Shown here: piece by piece, positions 55,446-62,262 of the stretch
Layout of the letters: each line of letters begins with the position of its first letter
Numbering within the stretch: the stretch's first letter is position 1
Origin: Agrococcus terreus
GTDB taxonomy: Bacteria; Actinomycetota; Actinomycetes; Actinomycetales; Microbacteriaceae
DNA: 64,000 nt
Assembly (NCBI RefSeq): GCF_014645235.1
Contig: NZ_BMLM01000002.1
Span: 542,696 to 606,695 of the forward strand
Reading direction: 5' to 3'
Translations under genes and position numbers: made by a program
The notes under the pieces: model-generated
The model's database searches: none
Told to the model about the DNA's origin: nothing
Seen by the model: only the letters and a program-made list of their open reading frames with translations

Positions 55446-55524
55446 CGAGCCGGCGGGGCGCCCGTCGGCGCCCCTGTCGGCGTCGCGCTGCACCGCGGGC
55501 GCCGCAGTCGAGCATCCCTCGATC

Positions 55525-55530
55525 TACCAT
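55525..55530 (+). promoter_or_regulatory. -10 box of the TM2/DUF2510 gene
   Basis: TACCAT ends 7 nt before the ATG at 55538; no ribosome site. Leaderless start. Confidence 0.5.
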
Positions 55531-55537
55531 GGGCAGC

Positions 55538-56053
55538 ATGACGAGCACGCCCTCCCGAGATGCGGGCTGGTACGACGATCCGGAGGGCCGCCGCCGATGG
55601 TGGGACGGCCAGCGCTGGGGCGCGTACGCGCCGTGGAGCGAGAGCGGCGTCCCGCGGCCGTCGGCGCCGCGGCCCGTCGGCCGCCTCGACGGCCGGTACC
55701 TGCACGACGGCACCGCGTCGGGGCGCGCGGCCGCCCCGCAGCAGCAGGTCGTCGTGCATCACGTCGTGCACCGGCCTGCGAAGGACCTCGCGATCGCCTA
55801 CCTGCTGCTCGTCTTCCTCGGCGTCTTCGGCGCCCACCGCTTCTACCTCGGCCACAACGGCACGGCCATCGCCCTGCTGTGCGGCACGCTCCTCGCGGCG
55901 CCGCTCATGCTCGTCGGCGTCGGCATCATGCTGGCGATCGGCGCCGGCATCTGGTGGGTCGTCGACCTGTTCCTGCTGCCGGGCATGACCCGGTGGGCGA
56001 ACGCGCGCACCCCGCAGCCGCCGTCGTTCCAGCGCGGCTGGCCGGCCGCCTAG
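55538..56053 (+). CDS. DUF2510-TM2 domain protein
   Basis: 171 residues. The N-terminal DUF2510 (RDAGWYDDPEGRRRWWDGQRWG, in two overlapping parts) precedes a linker and TM2 (DLAIAYLLLVFLGVFGAHRFYLG, then a second helix ending WWVVDLFLLP). TM2 proteins are small membrane proteins of unknown role. The combination with DUF2510 is common in this family of bacteria. A palindrome separates it from chorismate mutase, which is convergent. Confidence 0.85.
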   Translation: MTSTPSRDAGWYDDPEGRRRWWDGQRWGAYAPWSESGVPRPSAPRPVGRLDGRYLHDGTASGRAAAPQQQVVVHHVVHRPAKDLAIAYLLLVFLGVFGAHRFYLGHNGTAIALLCGTLLAAPLMLVGVGIMLAIGAGIWWVVDLFLLPGMTRWANARTPQPPSFQRGWPAA

Positions 56054-56092
56054 GCCGGCTGGCCTACTGCGCGCCAGAGCTCGCGCAGTTCA

Positions 56093-56140
56093 GATACCGA
56101 ACTGCTGGTGCGGGCGCTGCCGCACCCGCAGATCGGTACC
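56093..56140. repeat. 48-nt imperfect palindrome between convergent genes
   Basis: GATACCGAACTGCTGGTGCGG (56093-56113) pairs with CCGCACCCGCAGATCGGTACC (56120-56140) at 18 of 21 positions around a 6-nt loop. It probably acts as a bidirectional terminator. It overlaps a second, smaller dyad CAGTTC-AGATACC-GAACTG. Confidence 0.8.
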
Positions 56141-56163
56141 CGAGACCGGGGCGGACGGCGCGC

Positions 56164-56463
56164 TCAGGCTTCCGCGCCGCCCGAGGCGATGCGCTCGTGG
56201 TGGTGGATGACCTCGGCGATCACGAACGTGATGAACTTCTCGGCGAACTCCGGGTCGAGGTCGGCGTCCTCGGCGAGCTGCCGCAGGCGCGCGATCTGCA
56301 GCGACTCGCGGCTCGGGTCGCTCGGCGGCATGCCGTGGATCGCCTTGAGCTCGCCCACCGCCTGGGTGAGCTTGAACCGCTCCGCGAGCGTGTGGATGAG
56401 GACCGCGTCGATGTTGTCGATGCTCGCGCGGTAGCGCTGCAGCTGCTCCTCGGGGCTCGTCAT
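56164..56463 (-). CDS. Chorismate mutase, AroQ type
   Basis: 99 residues, all-helical. LQRYRASIDNIDAVLIHTLAERFKLTQAVGELKA gives the AroQ helix 1 with the active-site Arg and Lys; DPSRESLQIARLRQLAEDADLDPEFAEKFITFVI continues helices 2-3. It converts chorismate to prephenate for Phe and Tyr. As in other actinobacteria it is a small stand-alone enzyme, probably activated by docking to DAHP synthase. Leaderless: TAGGCT ends 6 nt before the ATG. Confidence 0.92.
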   Translation of the reverse strand: MTSPEEQLQRYRASIDNIDAVLIHTLAERFKLTQAVGELKAIHGMPPSDPSRESLQIARLRQLAEDADLDPEFAEKFITFVIAEVIHHHERIASGGAEA

Positions 56464-56469
56464 GCTCCC

Positions 56470-56475
56470 AGCCTA
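56470..56475 (-). promoter_or_regulatory. -10 box of the chorismate mutase gene
   Basis: Minus strand TAGGCT ends 6 nt before the ATG at 56463, inside the 9-bp gap to the glycosyltransferase stop codon. Confidence 0.5.
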
Positions 56476-58050
56476 GGCGCGCTCGCGTGCCCAGATCGCC
56501 GTCGTCGCGCGCACCCGCTGCGGCGCCGGCCCGCGCGCGTCGAGCGCGTCCCGCAGGCCGAACGCGAGCGCGGCGACCGCCACCGCGACGACCGGCATGG
56601 CGGCCTCCGGCCTCCCGGCCCACAGGACCGCGAGCGCGATCGCGGCCGCGGCCGCCGTCAGCTCGAGCGCGCGGCGGCGCAGGAGCGCCGCGGGATCGCC
56701 GCCGACCCGCACCTTCGGCGTGATGCGGAAGCGCGCGCGGCGCGAGACCGCGACCGCGGCGAGCCCCCTCGCCGCGACGAGCGCGACGGAGGCGTAGAGC
56801 ATCGAGGCCCGCAGCCCGAACGCGAGCCCGCGCACCGGCCCGCGCGAGCGGATGCGGTGGGCGGTCTCGGGCAGCAGCGGCACGACGCCGAGCGCGGCGA
56901 GCGGGAGGCCCAGCTGCCACGGGAACGCGGGGGCGCCGGTCGCCGCGGCGAGGAGCGCCCACGCGCACAGCGCCACGGGCACGAGCGCGGCCGCGATCGG
57001 CACGAGCAGCTCGAGCTGCAGGTCGATGCGGCGGCGGATCGGGAGGCGGCGGTCGACGACGGCGCGGCGGGAGCGCACGAGCAGCTGCGCCGCGCCCTCG
57101 GTGAACTTGCCGAACTGCACGGCGAACGCGGCGTGATCGATGGGGGCGTCCTCGACGGTCACGAGCTCGGGCGCGGCCACGACGGTGCGGCCCTGCCGGG
57201 CGAGCTCGACCGTGAGCGCGGTGTCCTCCATGACGAGCTCGGGCACGCCGCCCGCCGCGCGCACCGCCGCCACGTCGAGCATCGCGCCGCGGCCGCAGAA
57301 CGCGCCGACCCCGAGCCGCGCGCGGCCGGCGAGCTGCACGGCCGCATGCCGCTCGAACAGGCCGGCGAGGTCGCGCGAGAACGCCGTGGCCGAGGCCCGG
57401 GCGAGGATCGTGCCCTGGACGACCGCGGCATCCGGATGCGCCGCCGCGCGGGCGAGCGCACCGGCCACGAAGCCGGGCTCCGCCTCCTGGTCGGCGTCGA
57501 GGACGACGACGTGGTCGACCTCGTGCCCGTGGCGATCGAGCCAGCGGTTGAGGTTGCCGGCCTTGGCGCCGGAGCGATCGGCGCGCCGATGGACCTCGAC
57601 GACGCCCTCCGCGGCGAGCGCGGCGATGCGCTCCCCCACCGCCGGGTCGCGGGAGTCGTCGAGCACGACCACGCGCGTGCCCGGGTGCGTCTGGCGCGCG
57701 CTGCGGCGCACGACGTCGGCGCGGAAGTCGTCGGCGACCGGGTAGAGGATCGCGACGCGGGCGTCGGGAGCGGGGCCGGCCTGCGGCGCCGCCGCAGCGC
57801 GGCGCGCCGGCAGGAGCGCCGCGACGACGAGCACGAGCTGCCGCAGCCCCACGAGCAGCGCGAGGCCGACGACGCCGGCGACGAGCGGCAGCAGCGCCCA
57901 GCCCGTCGGGGACGCGGGCGGGGCCGCGATCGCGAGCGCGGCCCCGGCTGCCGACGATGCGCCCGCCCACGCGAGCAGCAGCAGCGCGAGCGCCGCGCCC
58001 GCAGGCCGGGTCGCGGCCGGCGCCGTGGCACGGGGCGCGAGGCGCGTCAC
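56473..58050 (-). CDS. Membrane glycosyltransferase family 2
   Basis: 525 residues. Two N-terminal helices (about 17-37 and 50-80), then a cytoplasmic GT-A domain: ILYPVADDFRADV, RSGAKAGNLNRWLD, VVLDADQEAEPGF (DxD-type), GAFCGRGAMLDV, and LVMEDTALTVELARQG (the TED-like block). The QxxRW motif of processive synthases is replaced by QFGKFTEGAAQLL. Four or five C-terminal helices follow. The layout matches cellulose/hyaluronan-synthase-like enzymes that make and export a surface polysaccharide. GTG start. It lies upstream of and co-oriented with the chorismate mutase gene. Confidence 0.85.
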   Translation of the reverse strand: MTRLAPRATAPAATRPAGAALALLLLAWAGASSAAGAALAIAAPPASPTGWALLPLVAGVVGLALLVGLRQLVLVVAALLPARRAAAAPQAGPAPDARVAILYPVADDFRADVVRRSARQTHPGTRVVVLDDSRDPAVGERIAALAAEGVVEVHRRADRSGAKAGNLNRWLDRHGHEVDHVVVLDADQEAEPGFVAGALARAAAHPDAAVVQGTILARASATAFSRDLAGLFERHAAVQLAGRARLGVGAFCGRGAMLDVAAVRAAGGVPELVMEDTALTVELARQGRTVVAAPELVTVEDAPIDHAAFAVQFGKFTEGAAQLLVRSRRAVVDRRLPIRRRIDLQLELLVPIAAALVPVALCAWALLAAATGAPAFPWQLGLPLAALGVVPLLPETAHRIRSRGPVRGLAFGLRASMLYASVALVAARGLAAVAVSRRARFRITPKVRVGGDPAALLRRRALELTAAAAAIALAVLWAGRPEAAMPVVAVAVAALAFGLRDALDARGPAPQRVRATTAIWARERA

Positions 58051-58219
58051 GCGCGGCCTCCCGTGGTCGTCGGCACACGGCCTGCCGCATCCGTCGCCGA
58101 GGAGCGCGTGGGCCGAGGGGGCTGGGCCGTCTGGTGGGGCAGCATGCCGCGACGCTAGCCGAGCGGCCTCGGCGCGAGGTGGACGGCGGGTGCGATGTCG
58201 CCCGGTCGGCGCAGGCGGA

Positions 58220-58819
58220 TCATCCTCGAGGACGAGCGAGGCGCGCCTCGAGCCCGCGCCGCACCATCGGCCACTCCCCCGCGAGGATCGAGAACACGAC
58301 GGTGTCGCGCAGCAGGCCGCGATGGCGCAGGTGGCTGCGCAGGATGCCGTCCTGGTGCGCGCCGAGCCGCGCGATCGCGGCCCGCGACTGGTGGTTGTGC
58401 GCGTGCGTGCGCAGCTCGACCGCGACGCAGCCGAGCACGTCGAAGGCGCGCTCGAGCAGCAGCAGCTTCATCGCGGCGTTCACGCCGGTGCCCTGCTGCG
58501 CAGATGCGAGCCACGTCGATCCGATCTCGAGCCGCGGCGTCTCGGGCTCGAGATGCATGAACGTGGTCATGCCGACGGCCGTCTCGCCGACGACGATCGC
58601 CCACGGCGCCATCCGGCCGTGCGCCTGCAGCGCCAGCCGTCGCTCGATCTCGGCCGGCACCTCGCCCGGGCCCGGCACCGAGGTGTACCAGGCGCGCTCG
58701 TGGAGGCCATCGGCGGCCGCCGCCTCGAGGTCGTCGGCGTGCTCGTGCGCGAGCGGCACGAGGGTCACGAGCGGATGCCTGAGCACGGGCACGGCGGCGA
58801 GGTCGTTCACGCACCCCAT
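58220..58819 (-). CDS. GNAT family N-acetyltransferase (RimJ/RimL-like)
   Basis: 199 residues. LVTLVPLAHEHADDLEAAAADG opens the fold; RLEIGSTWLASAQQGTGVNAAMKLLLLERAFD is the acetyl-CoA-binding A motif of the RimL branch; AVELRTHAHNHQSRAAIARLGAHQDGILR completes it. Substrates of such enzymes include protein N-termini and small amines. The ATG at 58819 or a GTG at 58810 (CAGGAT 7 nt upstream) may be used. Confidence 0.88.
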   Translation of the reverse strand: MGCVNDLAAVPVLRHPLVTLVPLAHEHADDLEAAAADGLHERAWYTSVPGPGEVPAEIERRLALQAHGRMAPWAIVVGETAVGMTTFMHLEPETPRLEIGSTWLASAQQGTGVNAAMKLLLLERAFDVLGCVAVELRTHAHNHQSRAAIARLGAHQDGILRSHLRHRGLLRDTVVFSILAGEWPMVRRGLEARLARPRG

Positions 58820-58820
58820 C

Positions 58821-58893
58821 CTGGTCTCGACCGGCTCCTTGGTAGGGCATCGACCTCACGTCGATGCCCTACCAGCAGCGCGGTTGAGACCAG
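58821..58893. repeat. Compound palindrome in a divergent gap (family 3)
   Basis: Outer arms CTGGTCTCGACCG and CGGTTGAGACCAG enclose an inner perfect stem TGGTAGGGCATCGAC-CTCAC-GTCGATGCCCTACCA. It fills most of the 99-bp gap between the divergent GNAT and mycothiol-type genes. Confidence 0.88.
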
Positions 58894-58918
58894 GGGCGCG
58901 GGGTGCGACGATGCCGGC

Positions 58919-59539
58919 ATGGAGCGGTTCGGGCAGGCGGCGGACGACTTCGTCGCGCTCGTCCACCTCGTGCCGGCCGAGCGGCTCGACGGGCCAGGGC
59001 TCGGCACCTGGACGTTGCGCGAGCTCATCGGCCACACCGCCCGCGCGGTCTCGACCGTCGTCGACTACCTCGCGCTCCCGGAGCCTGCGGAGGCGACGGT
59101 CGGATCCGCGGCCGAGTACCTGGAGGTCGTGCTGCGCCAGACCGGCGACGACGCGGCGATCGAAGCGCGCGGCCGCGCCGCCGCCGCGGCGCTCGGCGAC
59201 GACCTCGTCGCGCGGATCGGGTGGCTCGCGAGCGATGCGTGGGCGGCCGTGCAGGCATCCGACCCGCACCGGCTCGTCGCCGTCGGCAGCGGCGGCGCGC
59301 ACGCGATGCGGCTCGACGAGTACCTGCGCACGCGCTGCTTCGAGCTCACGGTGCACGGCATCGACATCGCCGACGCCGCAGGCGTCGACTGGCGGCCGGC
59401 TCCCGCGCTCGTGCTCGACGCCCTGCACCTCGCCGCGAGCAACGCCGCGGCTCGCGGCCAGAGCCTCGAGGCACTCCGGTTCCTCACCGGCCGCCGCCCC
59501 GACGCCGGCCTCGACGGCATCCTGGCCGCCGGCCGCTGA
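58919..59539 (+). CDS. Maleylpyruvate isomerase / mycothiol-dependent DinB-like protein
   Basis: 206 residues, a four-helix DinB/MDMPI fold. GTWTLRELIGHTARAV holds the first zinc His; CFELTVHGIDIADAAG the Glu-x3-His-x3-Asp block that completes the site in mycothiol-dependent enzymes. The C-terminal small domain ends LTGRRPDAGLDGILAAGR. The likely role is thiol-dependent isomerisation or detoxification; the substrate is unknown. GACGAT lies 6 nt before the ATG. Confidence 0.85.
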   Translation: MERFGQAADDFVALVHLVPAERLDGPGLGTWTLRELIGHTARAVSTVVDYLALPEPAEATVGSAAEYLEVVLRQTGDDAAIEARGRAAAAALGDDLVARIGWLASDAWAAVQASDPHRLVAVGSGGAHAMRLDEYLRTRCFELTVHGIDIADAAGVDWRPAPALVLDALHLAASNAAARGQSLEALRFLTGRRPDAGLDGILAAGR

Positions 59540-59541
59540 AC

Positions 59542-59604
59542 CTCAACCGGTTCAGTGGTCGGCCGAGGGCACCATCCCCTCGGCGGACCACCGAACCGGT
59601 TGAG
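59542..59604. repeat. 63-nt palindrome (family 2, copy B)
   Basis: CTCAACCGGTTCAGTGGTC ... GGACCACCGAACCGGTTGAG with an inner GCCGAGGG-CACCAT-CCCCTCGGC stem. It shares CTCAACCGGTTCAGTGGTC with the copy upstream of tdh. It lies between the convergent mycothiol-type and purA genes, where it can serve as a terminator for both. Confidence 0.9.
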
Positions 59605-59618
59605 AACTTCAGAGCGGC

Positions 59619-60905
59619 TCAGTCGATGAGGTCGTGCACCTGCACGATCGCCTCGCGGTCGGCGCCCACGCCGATCGCCGAGATGCGGCTGCCGGAGCGC
59701 TCCTCGAGGAAGCGCACGTAGGCCTGCGCGTTCGCCGGCAGGTCGGAGAGCTCGCGGGCGCCGGTGATGTCCTCGGTCCAGCCGGGGAGCTCCTCATAGA
59801 TGGGCGTCGCGTGGTGGAAGTCGGACTGCGAGACGGGCATCTCGTCGAAGCGCTCGCCGTCGACCTCGTAGGCGACGCAGACGGGGATGCGCTCGATGCC
59901 CGTGAGCACGTCGAGCTTCGTGAGCACGATGTCGGTGAGGCCGTTGATGCGCGAGGCGTAGCGGGTGATGACGGTGTCGTTCCAGCCGCAGCGGCGCGGT
60001 CGGCCCGTGGTGGTGCCGAACTCGAAGCCGTTCTTGCGCAGCAGCTCGCCCCACTCGTCGAAGAGCTCGGTGGGGAACGGGCCGGCACCGACGCGGGTCG
60101 TGTACGCCTTGACGATGCCGATCGAGCGGTCGAGGCGGTTCGGCGCCACGCCCGAGCCCGCCGCCGCGCCCGCGGTCGTCGCCGTCGAGGAGGTGACGAA
60201 CGGGTAGGTGCCGTGGTCGATGTCGAGCATCGTGGCCTGGCCGGCCTCGAACACGACGGTGCGGCCTGCGTCGAGCGCCTGCGAGAGCTCGAGGCCCGTG
60301 TCGCCGACCATCGGGCGGAGGCGGTCGACGTACGAGATGAGGTCGTCGAAGATCTCGTCGACCGACACGGTGCGGCGGTTGTAGACCTTCGCGAGCAGGT
60401 GGTTCTTCGTGTCGAGCGCGCCCTCGATCTTCTGGCGCAGGATCGACTCGTCGAAGAGGTCCTGGATGCGGATGCCGACGCGGTTGATCTTGTCGGCGTA
60501 CGCGGGGCCGATGCCGCGGCCCGTCGTGCCGATCGAGCGCTTGCCGAGGAAGCGCTCGCTCACCTTGTCGAGCGTGCGGTGGTAGTCGGTGATGATGTGC
60601 GCGTTCGCCGAGATGCGCAGCTTCGACACGTCGACGCCGCGGGCGGAGAGCGCCTGCAGCTCCGAGAACAGCACCTCGAGGTCGATGACGACGCCGTTGC
60701 CGATGACCGGCGTGACGCCGGGCGTGAGGATGCCCGAGGGCAGCAGGTGCAGCGCGTAGCGCTCGTTCCCGACGACGACGGTGTGGCCGGCGTTGTTGCC
60801 GCCGTTGAACTTCACGACGTAGTCGGTGCGGCTGGCCAGCAGGTCGGTGGCCTTGCCCTTGCCCTCATCGCCCCACTGGGCGCCGACGATCACGATTCCT
60901 GGCAT
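59619..60905 (-). CDS. purA: Adenylosuccinate synthetase
   Basis: 428 residues; IMP plus aspartate plus GTP to adenylosuccinate, first step to [19 protein letters not shown] (P-loop-like GDEGKGK), [50 protein letters not shown] and [11 protein letters not shown] are the family blocks in order. The ATG is set by GGGGAAG upstream; a TAGGCT box at 60946-60941 probably drives it with a 35-nt leader. Confidence 0.97.
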   Translation of the reverse strand: MPGIVIVGAQWGDEGKGKATDLLASRTDYVVKFNGGNNAGHTVVVGNERYALHLLPSGILTPGVTPVIGNGVVIDLEVLFSELQALSARGVDVSKLRISANAHIITDYHRTLDKVSERFLGKRSIGTTGRGIGPAYADKINRVGIRIQDLFDESILRQKIEGALDTKNHLLAKVYNRRTVSVDEIFDDLISYVDRLRPMVGDTGLELSQALDAGRTVVFEAGQATMLDIDHGTYPFVTSSTATTAGAAAGSGVAPNRLDRSIGIVKAYTTRVGAGPFPTELFDEWGELLRKNGFEFGTTTGRPRRCGWNDTVITRYASRINGLTDIVLTKLDVLTGIERIPVCVAYEVDGERFDEMPVSQSDFHHATPIYEELPGWTEDITGARELSDLPANAQAYVRFLEERSGSRISAIGVGADREAIVQVHDLID

Positions 60906-60943
60906 GGGTCTTCCCCTCGGACGGGTGCGGCGTACGCCCCAGC

Positions 60944-61501
60944 CTATCGGGCGGCTGTGCCGGGTGCTCCCGAGACGACCGCGGCGACGCACTCGTCGAT
61001 CGTCCGCTCGGGCGAGAACGCGAGCCGCTCGAAGCCGACCATGACGAGCGCGCCGAGCCGCGCGGCGGCGTCGAGGCCGGATGCGGGGCGCCCGTCGGCC
61101 GCGAGGGCGGCGCCGAGCTCGTCGAGCAGCACGGCGCGGTGGCCCGCGAGCGCCTCGCGCCAGGGCCGGTCGGTGCGGAAGAGCTCGCCGACGACGACCT
61201 TCGCGACGTGCGGGTTGGCCTCGAGCCCGTCGAGCATCGCGCGTGCGACCGCCTCGAGCGCGGCACCGGGCGCCGCGCTCTCGCGGGCGTCGCGGATGCG
61301 CCCGGACACGCGGGCGATGGCCTCGTCGATGAGCGACTCGAAGATCGCCTCCTTCGACGGGAAGGAGTAGTAGACGCTGCCCTTCGCGACGCCCGCGCGC
61401 GCGGCGATCTCGTCGACCGTCGTCGCGCTCACGCCGCGCTCGGCGGCGAGCTCGGCGGCCGCGACGAGCACCTTGTCGCGGCTGCGGTTGGGGCGTGCCA
61501 T
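60944..61501 (-). CDS. TetR family regulator
   Basis: 185 residues. [49 protein letters not shown] (about 8-56) is the TetR helix-turn-helix domain; the rest is a helical ligand domain. The ATG at 61501 is set by GAGGAGG upstream; an in-frame GTG at 61537 lacks one. It is divergent from the pseudo-ABC/YhgE genes across a gap holding a perfect ACTGAC-CA-GTCAGT operator, so it most likely represses them and itself. Its end lies close to the purA start region. Confidence 0.92.
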   Translation of the reverse strand: MARPNRSRDKVLVAAAELAAERGVSATTVDEIAARAGVAKGSVYYSFPSKEAIFESLIDEAIARVSGRIRDARESAAPGAALEAVARAMLDGLEANPHVAKVVVGELFRTDRPWREALAGHRAVLLDELGAALAADGRPASGLDAAARLGALVMVGFERLAFSPERTIDECVAAVVSGAPGTAAR

Positions 61502-61543
61502 GGCTCCTCCTCTGTCGAAGCATCCTGTCGCATCCATTGTTGT

Positions 61544-61557
61544 ACTGACCAGTCAGT
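61544..61557. promoter_or_regulatory. TetR operator
   Basis: ACTGAC-CA-GTCAGT, a perfect 14-bp dyad, lies in the 92-bp divergent gap. A -10-like TACGAT starts at 61564 on the plus strand, so the dyad occupies the -35/-10 spacer of the YhgE unit promoter. This is a textbook repression position. Confidence 0.8.
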
Positions 61558-61593
61558 CTAGTTTACGATCGCCGACGGAGAGAGGAGCAGCGG

Positions 61594-62262
61594 ATGCGCA
61601 TCGAGCTGGTCGAGGCGGCCAAGGGTCGCGGCGACGACCGAGGCGCGGCGCTGCCGCCGACGTCGCTCGCGTTCGAGAGCGGCGAGGCGGTGCGCGTCGT
61701 GGTCGAGACGGAGCAGCGGCCGACCGTGGTGGGCCTGCTCGCCTCCGGGCGGATGCGGCCCGATGCGGGTGCCCTGCTGCTCGACGGCGAGCACGGCCGC
61801 CGCCGCGAGGTGCGCCACCGCACGGCCCTCGTCGACGCACCGCGGGTGAGCGACCCCGAGCCGGACGTCTCGCTCGGCGGCGCGATCGCCGAGGAGCTGC
61901 TCTACGCCGGCGTGCCGGGCGACCCGCGCAGCGTGCGCCGCTGGGCCGCGCAGCTCGGCGTCGAGCACCTGCGCGCCCTGCCGATCGCCGACGTCGAGCC
62001 GGCCGCGCGCATCCGCGTGCTCGCAGAGCTCGCGGTGCTCCGCGACCGCGTCGAGGCGGTCGTCCTCGTGAGCCCCGACCGCCACGGCGGCGACCCGCGC
62101 GCGTGGTGGGCGGAGGCGCGGCGGCTGGCCGACCGAGGCTTCGCCGTGCTCGTCGTGTGCGGCGAGGCGGCGGATGCCGTGCTTCGCGACGACGAAGCGC
62201 ACGAGGCCGCCGAGGCCGCTGCGCCCGCCGCGCCGACCCACGACGAGGAGGCCGCCGCATGA
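61594..62262 (+). CDS. ABC-ATPase-like protein lacking nucleotide-binding motifs (pseudo-ATPase)
   Basis: 222 residues. The order of elements follows an ABC nucleotide-binding domain: VGLLASGRMRPDAGALLLDG matches the stretch that follows Walker A, AARIRVLAELAVLRD the helix after the signature, VVLVSPDRHGGDPRAWW the Walker B region, and RGFAVLVVCGEA the switch strand. But the GxxGxGKT loop, the LSGGQ signature and the Asp-Glu of Walker B are absent (ETEQRPT, IADVEPA and VSPD stand in their places). ATP hydrolysis is therefore unlikely. AGAGGAG precedes the ATG. The stop overlaps the YhgE start (ATGA), so it is probably its structural partner. Confidence 0.7.
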   Translation: MRIELVEAAKGRGDDRGAALPPTSLAFESGEAVRVVVETEQRPTVVGLLASGRMRPDAGALLLDGEHGRRREVRHRTALVDAPRVSDPEPDVSLGGAIAEELLYAGVPGDPRSVRRWAAQLGVEHLRALPIADVEPAARIRVLAELAVLRDRVEAVVLVSPDRHGGDPRAWWAEARRLADRGFAVLVVCGEAADAVLRDDEAHEAAEAAAPAAPTHDEEAAA

